The notes: generated from the sequence alone by a model not told the origin. Positions 17,127 through 26,703 are shown, counted from the first letter of the stretch. The stretch is 38,774 nt of DNA from Patescibacteria group bacterium (GCA_018818885.1 JAHIRB010000025.1:1-38774), one strand, 5' to 3'. Made by a program: numbers and translations.

Positions 17127-19226
17127 TTATTTTTGGCGTACGCCTTTGATTTCTTCTTCTACATTTTTAGGGACATCAGCATAATGGGAAAATTCCATAT
17201 TATATGATGCTCTACCTTGTGACATAGAACGAATTTCTGTGGCATAACCAAACATTTCCGCTAATGGAACTTCTGCATCAATTACTTTAGCTTGTCCTCT
17301 ATCTCTCATTTCTTTAATTTGACCACGTTTAGAATTTAAATTACCAATAACATCTCCCATGAATTGTTCTGGGGTAATTACTTCTACTTTCATGATCGGT
17401 TCTAAAATTACTGGGTTTGCTTTTTTAACAGCATCTTGCAAAGCAATTGAACCAGCAATTTTAAATGCAGATTCAGATGAATCAACTTCGTGGAATGATC
17501 CATCATAAACTGTACATTTTAAATCAATAACAGGGTAACCTGCTAACACACCTTTGTCCATAGCTTCTTTAACACCTTTTTCGATTGCTGGAATATATTC
17601 TTTTGGAATTACACCACCTTTAATTGCATCAACAAATTCAAAACCTTCTGCTGCAGCTTTTGGTTCTATGCGAAGCCAACAATGTCCGTATTGACCGCGT
17701 CCACCAGATTGACGAATATATTTTCCCTCTGATTCAGCGGTGCCTCTAATTGTTTCTTTGTACGCAACTTGTGGTTTACCAATATTTGCTTCTACCTTAA
17801 ATTCTCTTTTCATTCTATCAACGATAATTTCTAAATGAAGTTCTCCCATTCCAGAAATTATTGTTTGCATTGTTTCTTCGTCGGATCTGATTCTAAAAGT
17901 TGGGTCTTCTTCACCCAGTTTTTGTAATGCAATACCCATTTTTTCTTGATCTGCTTTTGTTTTTGGTTCAATGGCAACAGAAATAACTGGTTCTGGAAAT
18001 ATAATTGTTTCTAACACTATTGGGTTTGCTTCGTCGCATAATGTGTGCCCAGTAAAAGTATCTTTTAATCCAACTGCTGCTGCAATTTCTCCTGCATATA
18101 CTTCTTCTACGTCTTCGCGAGCATTGGCGTGCATTCTTACAATTCTTCCTATTCTTTCTTTTCTGCCAGTAGTTGTATTTAATACATACGATCCTGATTG
18201 CAATGTTCCAGAATAAACTCTAAAGTAACAAAGTTTTCCAACAAATGGATCTACTGCGATTTTAAATGCTAAAGCGGAAAAATGTTCTTCGTCTGCTGGC
18301 TTTCTGACGATTTGAGTTTCTGGATCTTTTGGATGAAAGCCCATAACTGGAGGAACTTCTAGAGGTGAGGGTAAGTAATCTACAATAGCATCAAGTAAAA
18401 ATTGCACACCTTTATTTTTTAAAGCTGAGCCACTCATTACTGGCACAATTGAACTATCGATTGTGGCTTTTCTTAAAACTCTTTTTAAATCTGCTATATC
18501 AATTTCTTCTCCAGCTAAATATTTATTAGTTAAATCCTCATCGTTTTCAACTATTGCTTCTATTAATTTATGCCTATATTCCTTAGCAATTTCTATCATA
18601 TCCTCTGGAATATCAATATCTTCCCATTCTTTTCCTAGATCGTCTTTATATATTCTAGCTTTTTGTTCTAACAAATCAACAACTCCTAAAAATTTATCTT
18701 CACTTCCAATTGGTAGTTGAATAGGATGTGCATCTTTTGTTAAACGTTCATGAATTGAATCTAAATCTTTGTAAAAATCAGCTCCTGTTCTATCCATTTT
18801 ATTAATAAAACCTATTAGTGGTACTTTGAATTTTTCTGCTTGATGCCAAACAGTTTCAGACTGTGGTTCTACTCCAGCAACACCATCAAAAACCACAACA
18901 CCACCATCGAGTACGCGCAGTGAGCGTTGAACTTCTGCTGTAAAATCAATGTGGCCTGGAGTATCAATAATATTTATACGAGTCTTATTTTCTTCTTCGT
19001 CTCTAGGAACCCAAAAAGCAGTTGTGGCAGCAGAGGTAATTGTAATTCCACGTTCACGTTCTTGTTCCATCCAATCCATTTCTGCTTCACCCTCGTGAAC
19101 CTCGCCAATTTTATGTTTTTTTCCAGTGTAAAATAAAATCCGTTCTGTAACGGTTGTTTTTCCAGCATCAATGTGGGCAATGATACCGATGTTTCTAATT
19201 TTATCTAATGGATACTCTCGTGACAT
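17127..19226 (-). CDS. fusA: Elongation factor G
   Basis: GTPase that drives ribosomal translocation and, with RRF, recycling. I start at the ATG at 19226 ([20 protein letters not shown]), giving 699 residues. An ATG 19 codons upstream adds a non-conserved hydrophobic stretch overlapping an AT-rich repeat. G1 AHIDAGKTT is at residues 17-25, with G3 DTPGHIDF, G4 NKMD, and domain IV including the [15 protein letters not shown] loop. It is followed by a repeat-filled spacer before the 105-aa gene. Confidence 0.98.
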   Translation of the reverse strand: MSREYPLDKIRNIGIIAHIDAGKTTVTERILFYTGKKHKIGEVHEGEAEMDWMEQERERGITITSAATTAFWVPRDEEENKTRINIIDTPGHIDFTAEVQRSLRVLDGGVVVFDGVAGVEPQSETVWHQAEKFKVPLIGFINKMDRTGADFYKDLDSIHERLTKDAHPIQLPIGSEDKFLGVVDLLEQKARIYKDDLGKEWEDIDIPEDMIEIAKEYRHKLIEAIVENDEDLTNKYLAGEEIDIADLKRVLRKATIDSSIVPVMSGSALKNKGVQFLLDAIVDYLPSPLEVPPVMGFHPKDPETQIVRKPADEEHFSALAFKIAVDPFVGKLCYFRVYSGTLQSGSYVLNTTTGRKERIGRIVRMHANAREDVEEVYAGEIAAAVGLKDTFTGHTLCDEANPIVLETIIFPEPVISVAIEPKTKADQEKMGIALQKLGEEDPTFRIRSDEETMQTIISGMGELHLEIIVDRMKREFKVEANIGKPQVAYKETIRGTAESEGKYIRQSGGRGQYGHCWLRIEPKAAAEGFEFVDAIKGGVIPKEYIPAIEKGVKEAMDKGVLAGYPVIDLKCTVYDGSFHEVDSSESAFKIAGSIALQDAVKKANPVILEPIMKVEVITPEQFMGDVIGNLNSKRGQIKEMRDRGQAKVIDAEVPLAEMFGYATEIRSMSQGRASYNMEFSHYADVPKNVEEEIKGVRQK

Positions 19227-19324
19227 GTTATATAATTTACTAATTATGACTATAATTTCTAATATCCAATTTCCAAATATCATGCATTGGGAATTGAGAA
19301 TTAGACATTAGATATTTTATTATA

Positions 19325-19792
19325 TTATCGTCTAATAAAGTGAGCAAATGCTCGATTGCTTTCTGCCATCTTGTAAACATCTTCTCGTTTTTTTACGGCA
19401 ACTCCTTTGCCTTCTGCTGCTTCTAAAATTTCTTCTGCTAATTTTAAATGCATGGGTGATCCTTTTTTACTTTTTGCACCAGCAATTAACCAACGAAGTC
19501 CTAGTGTAGTTTTTCTCTCCCCCATTACTGCCACTGGAATTTGATAGTTTGCACCACCAATCCTTCTGGATTTGACTTCTACTTCTGGAGAAGAATTTCT
19601 TAAAGCTTTTTCAAATACTTCTATTGGGTCTCCTTTTGTTTTTTCCGAAACAATATCAAAAGCACTATAAACAATTTTTTGAGCAGTAGATTTTTTACCA
19701 CGTCTCATTACTTGATTAATAAGTTTTGCAATAATCAAGCTATTAAATTTTGGATCTGGAGAAGTTTTTCTCTTTGGTGTAGCACGTCTCAT
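19325..19792 (-). CDS. rpsG: 30S ribosomal protein S7 (uS7)
   Basis: Nucleates the small-subunit head. MRRATPKRKTSPDPKFNS and FEKALRNSSPEVEVKSRRIGGANYQIPV are family blocks. At 155 residues it is standard. It begins three bases after rpsL. In E. coli S7 represses the str operon; no such site could be verified here. Confidence 0.98.
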   Translation of the reverse strand: MRRATPKRKTSPDPKFNSLIIAKLINQVMRRGKKSTAQKIVYSAFDIVSEKTKGDPIEVFEKALRNSSPEVEVKSRRIGGANYQIPVAVMGERKTTLGLRWLIAGAKSKKGSPMHLKLAEEILEAAEGKGVAVKKREDVYKMAESNRAFAHFIRR

Positions 19793-19795
19793 ATA

Positions 19796-20281
19796 TTATT
19801 TTTTAGCTTCCTCTGCGGGTGCACTGGCTGCTCCTTGCACAGCTGCTGCTGCAGTAGCTGTAGTAGCACCGCTCTTTTTAGTTCCGTATAATGATCTTGA
19901 TTGTTTTCTACCTTCTACGCCAGAAGTATCGTACACTCCTCGAACAACATGATACCTAACACCTGGTAAATCTTTTACTCTACCACCACGAAGCATAACT
20001 ATTGAGTGTTCTTGCAGGTTATGCCCTTCACCTGGGATATAAGCTGTAACTTCTATGCCGTTTGATAAACGTACTCTGGCAATTTTTCTTAAAGCAGAGT
20101 TTGGTTTTGTTGGTGTCATAGTAGTTACTTTTAAGCATACGCCACGCTTGAATGGACTCCCCTTTGGTAAATCTTTTTTTCTTCTTTTTAAAGTATTAGA
20201 AACCATAAGCATAGCCGGAGTTTTTGGCTTCTTTTTTGAAGACTTTCTTCCTTTTCTAATTAATTGATTTATTGTTGGCAT
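19796..20281 (-). CDS. rpsL: 30S ribosomal protein S12 (uS12), Ala-rich tail
   Basis: Decoding-centre protein. [12 protein letters not shown], the [16 protein letters not shown] block with the streptomycin-site lysine, and [26 protein letters not shown] are diagnostic. The 161 residues include an unusual Ala-rich C-terminal tail (about 27 residues, e.g. [19 protein letters not shown]) not found in standard S12. It is the first gene of the ribosomal cluster. Confidence 0.98.
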   Translation of the reverse strand: MPTINQLIRKGRKSSKKKPKTPAMLMVSNTLKRRKKDLPKGSPFKRGVCLKVTTMTPTKPNSALRKIARVRLSNGIEVTAYIPGEGHNLQEHSIVMLRGGRVKDLPGVRYHVVRGVYDTSGVEGRKQSRSLYGTKKSGATTATAAAAVQGAASAPAEEAKK

Positions 20282-20371
20282 AAACGGTAATAATTATAAC
20301 GAATTTTTTAATATTTTCAAAATTTTAAGAAAATAAAAACGACACCTTAATTTAGCCTCGAATTTGTATCT

Positions 20372-20400
20372 ATTCTATCCGAAATTTAAAAAATAGTCAA
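20372..20400 (-). promoter_or_regulatory. Promoter of the ribosomal cluster (before rpsL)
   Basis: TTGACT (complement of 20395-20400), 17-base spacer, TAGAAT (complement of 20372-20377), followed by a leader of about 85 bases to rpsL. Confidence 0.78.
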
Positions 20401-20406
20401 GCCTAG

Positions 20407-21033
20407 TTATAAAATAAACTTATAGCCAGTGATTATATAAAATAATAAGCTAATTATTGGTAAAATTAGACGAAAAAGAAACAAAATGAAAAATATCAAT
20501 AAAATAAATCCATATTGGTGTAAAAACATCTTAATATGGTTGAATTGTGGAGGTAAAAAAACATCTAAAATTCTAGATCCATCCAATGGTGGTATTGGCA
20601 CTAAATTAAAAATGGCCAATAAAAGATTGGCAAAAACAATGATACTTAAATATGTAATAAATACGGGGTTAATTGTTGCAGGAAAAAACCTTATTATTAA
20701 GCCAAAAACAAGTGCGGTTAGGATGTTGGAACCTGGGCCTGCAAAAGCAACTGCAGCAGGACCAATTTTTTGGTCGCGCAACCGATATAAATTAACTGGT
20801 ACTGGTTTTGCGTAAGCAAATAAAAAACTACCACCTGTACTTATCCATAATAATAAAGGTAGAAGTATTGTGCCGAATGGATCAATATGAGCAATGGGAT
20901 TGAGCGTTAACCTACCCATTACTTTAGCAGTGTCGTCACCATAACGCCAAGCCATCCAGCCATGGCTGTATTCGTGAATGACTGCACCCATGAGTATTGA
21001 AATTAAGAAAAATATTTGGAAACCAATTTGCAT
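20407..21033 (-). CDS. Site-2 protease family zinc metalloprotease (M50)
   Basis: Intramembrane protease. The 208-residue protein is nearly all membrane segments. The zinc motif HEYSH is at residues 20-24 in the first segment, and the second active-site motif NLVPIPPLDGSRIL (with the third ligand Asp) is near residue 145. There are no PDZ or CBS domains. This matches the compact M50 proteins of many bacteria, whose substrate is generally unknown. It is divergent from rpmB and ends upstream of the rpsL promoter. Confidence 0.92.
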   Translation of the reverse strand: MQIGFQIFFLISILMGAVIHEYSHGWMAWRYGDDTAKVMGRLTLNPIAHIDPFGTILLPLLLWISTGGSFLFAYAKPVPVNLYRLRDQKIGPAAVAFAGPGSNILTALVFGLIIRFFPATINPVFITYLSIIVFANLLLAIFNLVPIPPLDGSRILDVFLPPQFNHIKMFLHQYGFILLIFFILFLFRLILPIISLLFYIITGYKFIL

Positions 21034-21067
21034 GTTTTTAAGATTTATAAGATTATATTAACATAAC

Positions 21068-21096
21068 TTGACACTTTAACCAAACTAGTCTATGAT
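21068..21096 (+). promoter_or_regulatory. Promoter of rpmB
   Basis: TTGACA (21068-21073), 17-base spacer, TATGAT (21091-21096). It lies about 90 bases before rpmB; a GC-rich palindromic repeat (21125-21155) sits in the leader. Confidence 0.75.
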
Positions 21097-21124
21097 TATT
21101 TCTGTACCTGATATCTGATTACTG

Positions 21125-21155
21125 ACCTGCCCGCCGAAGCTTTGGCGAAGGCGGG
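21125..21155. repeat. CCCGCC palindromic repeat
   Basis: CCCGCCGAAGC and GCGAAGGCGGG arms form a hairpin in the rpmB leader; the same family as 170-236 and 35806-35832. Confidence 0.6.
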
Positions 21156-21184
21156 TATCTGATTACTTACATAACTACAAAACT

Positions 21185-21370
21185 ATGTCACGAAACTGCG
21201 ATGTCTGCGGACGCACCCCACTCAAAGCAAAATCAAGAAGCCATTCAAACGTTGCTACCATAAGGCGTCAATTTTTAAATTTACAGACTAAACATATTGA
21301 TGGCAAGACAATCAAGATTTGTACCAAGTGCATGAAGACAAAGATTAAAGATCAAAGCAAGAAAAAATAA
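21185..21370 (+). CDS. rpmB: 50S ribosomal protein L28 (bL28)
   Basis: 61-residue L28 with two cysteine pairs, CDVC (5-8) and CTKC (46-49), which would bind zinc. RSHSNVATIRRQFLNLQ is the conserved central block. It is monocistronic with its own promoter and a clear terminator at 21510-21539. Confidence 0.95.
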   Translation: MSRNCDVCGRTPLKAKSRSHSNVATIRRQFLNLQTKHIDGKTIKICTKCMKTKIKDQSKKK

Positions 21371-21463
21371 TACTGTTGGCGACACGTCGACTCGCCTCGC
21401 TGACAATAAAATTTTTTCTCCGGCGAAGTGGGCGTGTCTCCAACGTAAAAAATAATTTGGCAA

Positions 21464-21483
21464 GCGACATTGGCCAATGTCGC
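21464..21483. repeat. Perfect 20-bp palindrome downstream of rpmB
   Basis: GCGACATTGGCCAATGTCGC is perfectly self-complementary. It is flanked by two near-identical ACGTAAAAAA tracts. It lies in a stretch without genes between rpmB and its terminator. Confidence 0.55.
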
Positions 21484-21509
21484 CTACGTAAAAAACTTCA
21501 AATAAAAAT

Positions 21510-21539
21510 ATCGCTCTGATTAAAGAAGCGATGTTTTTT
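21510..21539 (+). terminator. Rho-independent terminator of rpmB
   Basis: ATCGCT/AGCGAT stem with a loop of about 11 bases, followed by GTTTTTTG. Confidence 0.75.
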
Positions 21540-21566
21540 GTTTAGTTTAAATTGGTTCTTGGGCTG

Positions 21567-22040
21567 CTACTTCAATATTGCGACTACAATCGATATCGTA
21601 ATAGCTATAATTGCTAGAGAAGTAGAAATTCTTTGATCAGCAGATTGGGAATATCTAGTAAGATTTCTGTCCATTATTTCTAATAGACCAAATCCTTCAT
21701 CAAAATGTGGCTTAATAAAACTTTGGCTATTAAAATAATCACTCATTATTGTCGCAGTGTCTGCTTCGTCTTTTTCTTTATCAAGTTTAACTTCTTTAAA
21801 CAATTCATCAGGAGTCTGATAAATATGATATATTTCTAAAAATTCCTTGTTTACTTGGTTATAATTTTTTTTAAGACTTGATAGACGACTTTGTAAAAAA
21901 CTATTAATGAAACCTTGTTGGTACTCACCAATCTCAAGAGACAGTTGTTGTAACTTTTTCATAATAGGAAATACCTGTTTGGTCACGTGCTCTATTATGG
22001 GTTTTCCCCCTGCCTCTGTTTTAAATGGACCCCATGCCAT
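21567..22040 (-). CDS. Helical protein with C-terminal membrane anchor, unknown function
   Basis: 157 residues. The first 135 are mostly polar and helical, with coiled-coil character (SRLSSLKKNYNQVNKEFLEIY). A single hydrophobic segment close to the C terminus (SLAIIAITISIVVAIL) suggests a tail-anchored cytoplasmic protein. No family is recognised. It follows nnrD by 14 bases on the same strand and may be co-transcribed with it. Confidence 0.65.
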   Translation of the reverse strand: MAWGPFKTEAGGKPIIEHVTKQVFPIMKKLQQLSLEIGEYQQGFINSFLQSRLSSLKKNYNQVNKEFLEIYHIYQTPDELFKEVKLDKEKDEADTATIMSDYFNSQSFIKPHFDEGFGLLEIMDRNLTRYSQSADQRISTSLAIIAITISIVVAILK

Positions 22041-22054
22041 ATATTTATAAATAT

Positions 22055-22873
22055 TTATTTTTTTACAATTTGTGGTATTGTTTCAAAAATATCAGATGCT
22101 ATTACTCCTCTGCCGTATTTTTTAACTGCCAGCTCCCCTGCTTTACCATTGATATCTGCCGCCATCCTTGCAGCTTCGAGTGGTTCATATCCTTGTGCTA
22201 ATAAACTTCCAGCAATTCCTGCCAGAGTATCTCCAAACCCACCTTTTGTCATATAGACAGATCCTGATTTGTTTTCAAAAGTTCTTTTACCATCAGTAAT
22301 GATATCAATATTTCCCTTGAGAATGACAACTACATTATATTGTTTAGCAAAATCTTTGGCTTTTTGCGACCTATCTTTAACCTCGTCTTTTAATGATTGT
22401 TTTGTAATTTTTTCAAACTCTGCTGCGTTGGGTGTTAATATTACATTTTTATTCTTGATGATGCTTAGATTGCCGTCTAGAGTTTTTATTGCATCTGCAT
22501 CAATTACCATTGGTAGTTTGAGTTTTCTTAATATTTTGTGAACTGCTCGTTTAGTTTGAAAATTTACACCTAAGCCACCGCCAATAATTAAACTGTCGTA
22601 ATTTTTTGATATTTTTAATATTTCATTAACATGACTATATCGTAAATAATTTCCAGCCAAAGGGTATGCGATTAAATCCGGAGCAAAACTTGCCACAATA
22701 TCTGCAGATCTTTTTGGTGCAATAACTGTGGCGATGTCTGCACCTACTCTTAAGGCCGGTATGGCATTAAAGACAGGAGAACCTGAATACCAAATATTAC
22801 CACCTACAATAAGTACGTAGCCAAAATCACCTTTATGTGACCAGGGGTTTCGCTTGTATTGAAGTTTCTTCAT
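22055..22873 (-). CDS. nnrD: ATP/ADP-dependent NAD(P)H-hydrate dehydratase (YjeF C-domain)
   Basis: Repairs damaged NAD(P)H hydrates. The 272-residue single-domain protein has the ribokinase-like fold: HKGDFGYVLIVGG at residues 13-25, LTPNAAEFEKI in the middle, and the active-site motif GGFGDTLAGIAGSLLAQG near residue 210. The usual motif is GGSGD; here Ser is Phe. The N-terminal epimerase domain (NnrE) is absent, as in free-standing archaeal and Gram-positive versions. The start codon is the terminal triplet of repeat copy 6. Confidence 0.92.
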   Translation of the reverse strand: MKKLQYKRNPWSHKGDFGYVLIVGGNIWYSGSPVFNAIPALRVGADIATVIAPKRSADIVASFAPDLIAYPLAGNYLRYSHVNEILKISKNYDSLIIGGGLGVNFQTKRAVHKILRKLKLPMVIDADAIKTLDGNLSIIKNKNVILTPNAAEFEKITKQSLKDEVKDRSQKAKDFAKQYNVVVILKGNIDIITDGKRTFENKSGSVYMTKGGFGDTLAGIAGSLLAQGYEPLEAARMAADINGKAGELAVKKYGRGVIASDIFETIPQIVKK

Positions 22874-22975
22874 GACCCGGTAGTAGAAATTTAATTATTT
22901 ATATTTATTATAATATATGATGATTTTACCCGGCCTTGATGTTAAATGCCTATTAAATTTTCACTACCGGGCATG
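22871..22975. repeat. Inverted-repeat element copy 6, before nnrD
   Basis: The arms CATGACCCGGTAGTAGAAAT and AAATTTTCACTACCGGGCAT match those of copies 4 and 5, with a C-to-G change mirrored in both arms (CCGG against CTGT), so pairing is kept. It shows that the element is not confined to ribosomal genes. Confidence 0.72.
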
Positions 22976-23023
22976 ATATTATTATAAACTAATTTAACAA
23001 AAATATGAAATGATATTAAGAAG

Positions 23024-23068
23024 GCGAGGCTGCCCTTCGATAAACTCAGGGTGAAGAAGCCTCTCCTT
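23024..23068. repeat. Palindromic repeat downstream of the glycine-rich protein gene
   Basis: GGCGAGGCTGCCCTTCG and its complement form a hairpin with inner CCCTTCGATAAACTCAGGGT. It may serve as the transcription end of the minus-strand gene that stops at 23096. It contains the same core as the repeat inside rpsE. Confidence 0.55.
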
Positions 23069-23095
23069 CGGTTATATGATATGATTAGTTTTTAC

Positions 23096-25192
23096 TCAAG
23101 GCAATTCAATTTCCATAAAGACATCAAAGAAGGATTCTGCAAACATTGATCCGTCAGCATCAAATGCTTGGACACCAACCCTACCGCTTTCTCTATGTGT
23201 TGAAAAATCTGTGATACCACAATTAAATTCTAAAGGCATTTCAACAATTTCTGTTTCTATGTCACCTACTGGAGGAGGATTTAACCATGCCGGAACATTA
23301 ACTTCAATTCTTCCTGGTAGAGGCAGAGTTACTCTGACTGTACCGAGTCCTTGAGGGCAGCTTGTTTCACCAATCAAGTGCATCTGGATTATTTCTGTTG
23401 GAAAAAATCTAATTGGTGGAAGTGGAGCTGTATTAGTGTTGGTGTTGACGTTTGTGCCTGTTGTTACACCGCCATTAATATTAGTATTTACTACAGGACA
23501 AATATTTGTACCATCAGTGCCATTTATACCACGTGGCGTACCAGAACCACCCAATCCTGCGATTCCTTCTGGGCAGCCATCTCCACCATTGCCACCTTGT
23601 CCACCTGCTCCATGTTCAACTCTACCATTTTGACCATTGGTAGTTCTACCTGTTCCACCTTCTCCACCTTCTGCATCAGCATCACCACCGCTTCCTCCAT
23701 CACCACCTGGTTGCGTTGTAGTTCCAATTCCACCATTACCACCTACACCTGGCATTGCAGAAGCTGGACCACCATTCCCACCATGTGAGGCAACTGATCG
23801 AGAAGCAGAATCTCCACCATTACCACCAATCGCCGTAGCCTTTCCGCCTGGACCTCCATGACAATCAATGCCTGTGCCATTACCACCATATCCACCATTG
23901 GCAACAGCAGATCCACCATCACCTGCTCGTATATCTTTTATTTCAATATTAGCAATTCCATCAACAATACCAACAACTTTTAATCCCTTCTTATTATCTC
24001 CACCTTCACCGCCTGTAGCTTTAGCATCTCCACCTTTTTCACCTGGACATCCGTCTACACCAGATTTTCCTGTAGCAGCTGCTACACCACCAAAACCACC
24101 TTGTCCTGGATGAACAGTAAATTTGCCTCTGATGTCTAATCTATTAGTACCGATTATTTTAAAATTGCTTGCTTCGCCACCATTGCCTCCTTTAGCAATA
24201 GCATTTTCGCAATTTAAATCTGTTTGTGCGTATCCACCAACTCCTCCAGAACCTAAATGTAGATTAAAATCAGAAATAGTAACTGAAGGCGCTCGAATAT
24301 TTAAGCGATAAGCATTGCTACCAGTGCCACCTCTTACATTACAACCTGTTACATCAAAACTACCGTCTTGTCCGTTTGGCCCATACAAGGTCCAACCAGA
24401 AATATTAATATTTGGTTGTCCAAAATCAAATAAAATAATTATCTTTTTAATCTTCTTGGGAGGGGTAGGTACATATAATGTATCTGGCGGTGCCTGCCCT
24501 GGAATTCCCATTACCCAGGTGCCACCAATTTTGACTGTATCTTCTACTTCACGTCCGAATTGGTCTACAACAGCTGCCTTAACTGTAGGAATTAATATTT
24601 CTGATAATTTATTTCTGTTGTTGACTATCGCAACCTTGTTTTCAACTGGATTGTAAGGTGGCAACGCTGAAGCTAACTCAATTGGGATAAATGGTCCTAT
24701 TCGAAAACCTTCACCTTCGTCTACTGCTGCGTCTTCAAATTGTTCGTCGATATCAGCTTGTGATTCTGCAATCTTTGATTCATCATCAACAAGTTGCATA
24801 TGACCATTAGTTGCAATAACAGACGACTCTGTAAATTCTACTGCTGACTTTGCGACTATGCTAATTCCATTGCCAACATCATCTTCTGAAAGTTCTTCAT
24901 CACGTTCGCATCTTAGTTCTCCGTTGACTTGCAATTTTCCTTTTGAAATTATCGATAGTTCTCCATCTTTACATTCTAGTTTGCCGTTGATTGATAAATT
25001 GCCTTCGACAATTAGCTTAGATCCGTTTTTAATTAAATGACGTTCTCCTTCTGGTATTTCTAAATCACCTGCAATAGTTGTGTCAGTATCATAAACAACA
25101 TCAGGTTTAGAAAAATACCACCAAAAAAACGCCACCGCGGCGATTATTAAAATTAATACTATTAAGCCTCCTATTTGCTTAACTTTCTTCAT
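23096..25192 (-). CDS. Large glycine-rich membrane-anchored surface protein
   Basis: 698 residues. A single N-terminal hydrophobic segment (residues about 9-28, LIVLILIIAAVAFFWWYF) anchors a long extracytoplasmic part. Residues about 40-115 contain short beta repeats (ITTNG-like: GDLEIPEGE, GKLECKDGE, GKLQVNGEL) similar to polymer-forming bactofilin-type helices. Residues about 270-560 are rich in GGxGG repeats (GGNGGDSAS, GGDGGSGGDADAEGGEGG), resembling PE_PGRS or collagen-like fibres. A Thr/Asn-rich linker precedes a C-terminal beta domain. No exact family is recognised; a structural role at the cell surface or in adhesion is inferred. Confidence 0.8.
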   Translation of the reverse strand: MKKVKQIGGLIVLILIIAAVAFFWWYFSKPDVVYDTDTTIAGDLEIPEGERHLIKNGSKLIVEGNLSINGKLECKDGELSIISKGKLQVNGELRCERDEELSEDDVGNGISIVAKSAVEFTESSVIATNGHMQLVDDESKIAESQADIDEQFEDAAVDEGEGFRIGPFIPIELASALPPYNPVENKVAIVNNRNKLSEILIPTVKAAVVDQFGREVEDTVKIGGTWVMGIPGQAPPDTLYVPTPPKKIKKIIILFDFGQPNINISGWTLYGPNGQDGSFDVTGCNVRGGTGSNAYRLNIRAPSVTISDFNLHLGSGGVGGYAQTDLNCENAIAKGGNGGEASNFKIIGTNRLDIRGKFTVHPGQGGFGGVAAATGKSGVDGCPGEKGGDAKATGGEGGDNKKGLKVVGIVDGIANIEIKDIRAGDGGSAVANGGYGGNGTGIDCHGGPGGKATAIGGNGGDSASRSVASHGGNGGPASAMPGVGGNGGIGTTTQPGGDGGSGGDADAEGGEGGTGRTTNGQNGRVEHGAGGQGGNGGDGCPEGIAGLGGSGTPRGINGTDGTNICPVVNTNINGGVTTGTNVNTNTNTAPLPPIRFFPTEIIQMHLIGETSCPQGLGTVRVTLPLPGRIEVNVPAWLNPPPVGDIETEIVEMPLEFNCGITDFSTHRESGRVGVQAFDADGSMFAESFFDVFMEIELP

Positions 25193-25264
25193 AGATTATT
25201 CTTAATTATTAGCAATATTATGATACACAAATAAATAAATTAAGTCCAGCATAATAATAGATGC

Positions 25265-25450
25265 GAGCAAACAAAATTTTAGCAATAAAATAGAGATGAG
25301 TTCGAACATTCCTCCGACGTAAAGCCGGAAGAAATTTAGTTCTGTCCGACGATATACAAACTTAAGCTAAGAGAGGAGTTAACAAAATTAGTGAGAACGA
25401 ATCTTATTTTATCTAAAATTTTGTCTAGCGAGCGATTTTGGCGCCACCTT
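25265..25450. repeat. Inverted repeat in the gene-free stretch 25193-25720
   Basis: ACAAAATTTTAG (about 25270) and CTAAAATTTTGT (about 25412) are inverted, each next to a GCGAGC. The DNA between them has hairpins but no credible ORF. Confidence 0.45.
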
Positions 25451-25559
25451 TTCTAAAAAAGTGGCAAAAGAAAAACTCTAACAATCTACTCCAAACCTTT
25501 GGTTTAGAGTGTTCTTTTGTGACCAAAAGAACCAAAAGTCTTGGGGTGGCAACAATCTA

Positions 25560-25665
25560 TTTGTCATCCTGAACGAAGTGAAGAATCACACATCTTCCAA
25601 TAAGCATGGGGTAAGATTTCTTAAGCTCACAAAACATCAAATAACACCGGTCGAGATGACAAAAA
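25560..25665. repeat. GTCATCCTGAACG-type dispersed repeat
   Basis: It begins TTTGTCATCCTGAACGAAGT and closes with GGTCGAGATGACAAAA, so the ends are inverted (TTGTCAT/ATGACAA). This is a familiar type of environmental-genome repeat; a related copy starts at 38480 (TGTCATTCCGAGC). It accounts for most of the gene-free DNA upstream of 25721. Confidence 0.6.
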
Positions 25666-25720
25666 AAGATATAGGATTTTTAAATAATGTAAAATATGAT
25701 ATCATAACATAACAAAACAT

Positions 25721-25915
25721 ATGGAATGCAAACAATCTCAAAACTCAAAAAACTGTACGTGCACTTATCCTGGTTGCCCTAGAAAAGGCAAATGCTGCGA
25801 GTGTATTACCTATCATAAAAATAATGGTGAACTACCAGGCTGTTTCTTTACTTCAGCTGAAGAAAAATCTTACGACAGATCAATTGCTAATTTTATTGCA
25901 AATAAACAAACTTAA
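25721..25915 (+). CDS. Small cysteine-rich protein, DUF6485-like
   Basis: 64 residues with seven cysteines, including CTCTYPGCPRKGKCCECITYH, and the ending EKSYDRSIANFI. This pattern matches a family of small cytosolic cysteine-rich proteins (DUF6485) known from anaerobes; metal binding is likely but the function is unknown. The DUF3800 gene follows after nine bases on the same strand. Confidence 0.8.
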   Translation: MECKQSQNSKNCTCTYPGCPRKGKCCECITYHKNNGELPGCFFTSAEEKSYDRSIANFIANKQT

Positions 25916-25924
25916 AAATTTAAT

Positions 25925-26563
25925 ATGGCTTATATATTTTTAGATGAATCAGGAGACTTAGGATTTAATTTTACTAAAAGAAAAACGTCAAAATTTTTTA
26001 TCATAACTTGTGTTTTTACAAATAACAAAAGAGCTTACGAAAAAACAGTTAAGAAAACCCATGCTGAGCTTAAGAAAAAATATAAAAGAAAATTTGGTGT
26101 CCTTCATTGTGTGAAAGAAAAACCCATCACTAGGCAAAGATTATTAAGAAGACTATCTGAAAAACAGTGTGTCATAATGACGATCTATCTTAACAAAAGA
26201 AAAGTATATACAATGCTTCAAGATGAAAAACAAGTTCTTTACAATTATGTAACAAATATTTTACTTGATAGAATATATTCAAAAAAAATTATCCCACTAA
26301 AAGGTAAAACTACTTTGGTTGCTTCTAAGAGAGAAACGAATAAATTTTTAAATGATAATTTTAAAAATTATCTCAATAATCAGATTAAAAATAAACATCA
26401 AATTGAATTGGAAGTTTTAATTAAATCACCATCTGAAGAAAAAACCTTACAGGCAGTTGATTTTATCTGCTGGTCAATTTTCAGAAAATACGAATACAAC
26501 GATGATAGTTACTATAATATTATTAAAAATAAAATAACAGAAGAAAACCCACTATTCCCTTGA
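25925..26563 (+). CDS. DUF3800 protein
   Basis: 212 residues. The N-terminal FLDESGDLGF (residues 5-14, acidic D7, E8, D11) and the C-terminal LQAVDFICWSIFRKYE are the hallmarks of DUF3800, thought to have an RNase H-like nuclease fold. Such proteins often occur in defence islands or near mobile elements. Here it follows the DUF6485 gene by nine bases. It is very AT-rich and Lys-rich, consistent with acquisition from another source. Confidence 0.85.
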   Translation: MAYIFLDESGDLGFNFTKRKTSKFFIITCVFTNNKRAYEKTVKKTHAELKKKYKRKFGVLHCVKEKPITRQRLLRRLSEKQCVIMTIYLNKRKVYTMLQDEKQVLYNYVTNILLDRIYSKKIIPLKGKTTLVASKRETNKFLNDNFKNYLNNQIKNKHQIELEVLIKSPSEEKTLQAVDFICWSIFRKYEYNDDSYYNIIKNKITEENPLFP

Positions 26564-26576
26564 AAACACAAAACCC

Positions 26577-26626
26577 CGTACGCTATTTAATTGAGCAACC
26601 ATCCGGAAGCCCACGTACGAGGATTT
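26577..26626. repeat. Long hairpin between the DUF3800 gene and rdgB
   Basis: CCCCGTACG and CGTACGAGG arms about 30 bases apart, with inner dyads. It lies right after the DUF3800 stop codon and may end transcription. Confidence 0.45.
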
Positions 26627-26703
26627 ACTTGCTAACATCAATTTAACATAAATAAAATCCAATGTCAATAGCATAGATTGTGGATTAATATTAACGACCA
26701 AAA

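Noticed and set aside
23351-24656. Several open frames opposite the glycine-rich gene
   Set aside because: They are the mirror of GGN codons (Pro/Pro-rich or Thr-rich) and have no independent signals.
25509-25712. A 67-codon plus-strand open frame
   Set aside because: It is made of the GTCATCCTGAACG-type dispersed repeat and flanking hairpins; no start signal.
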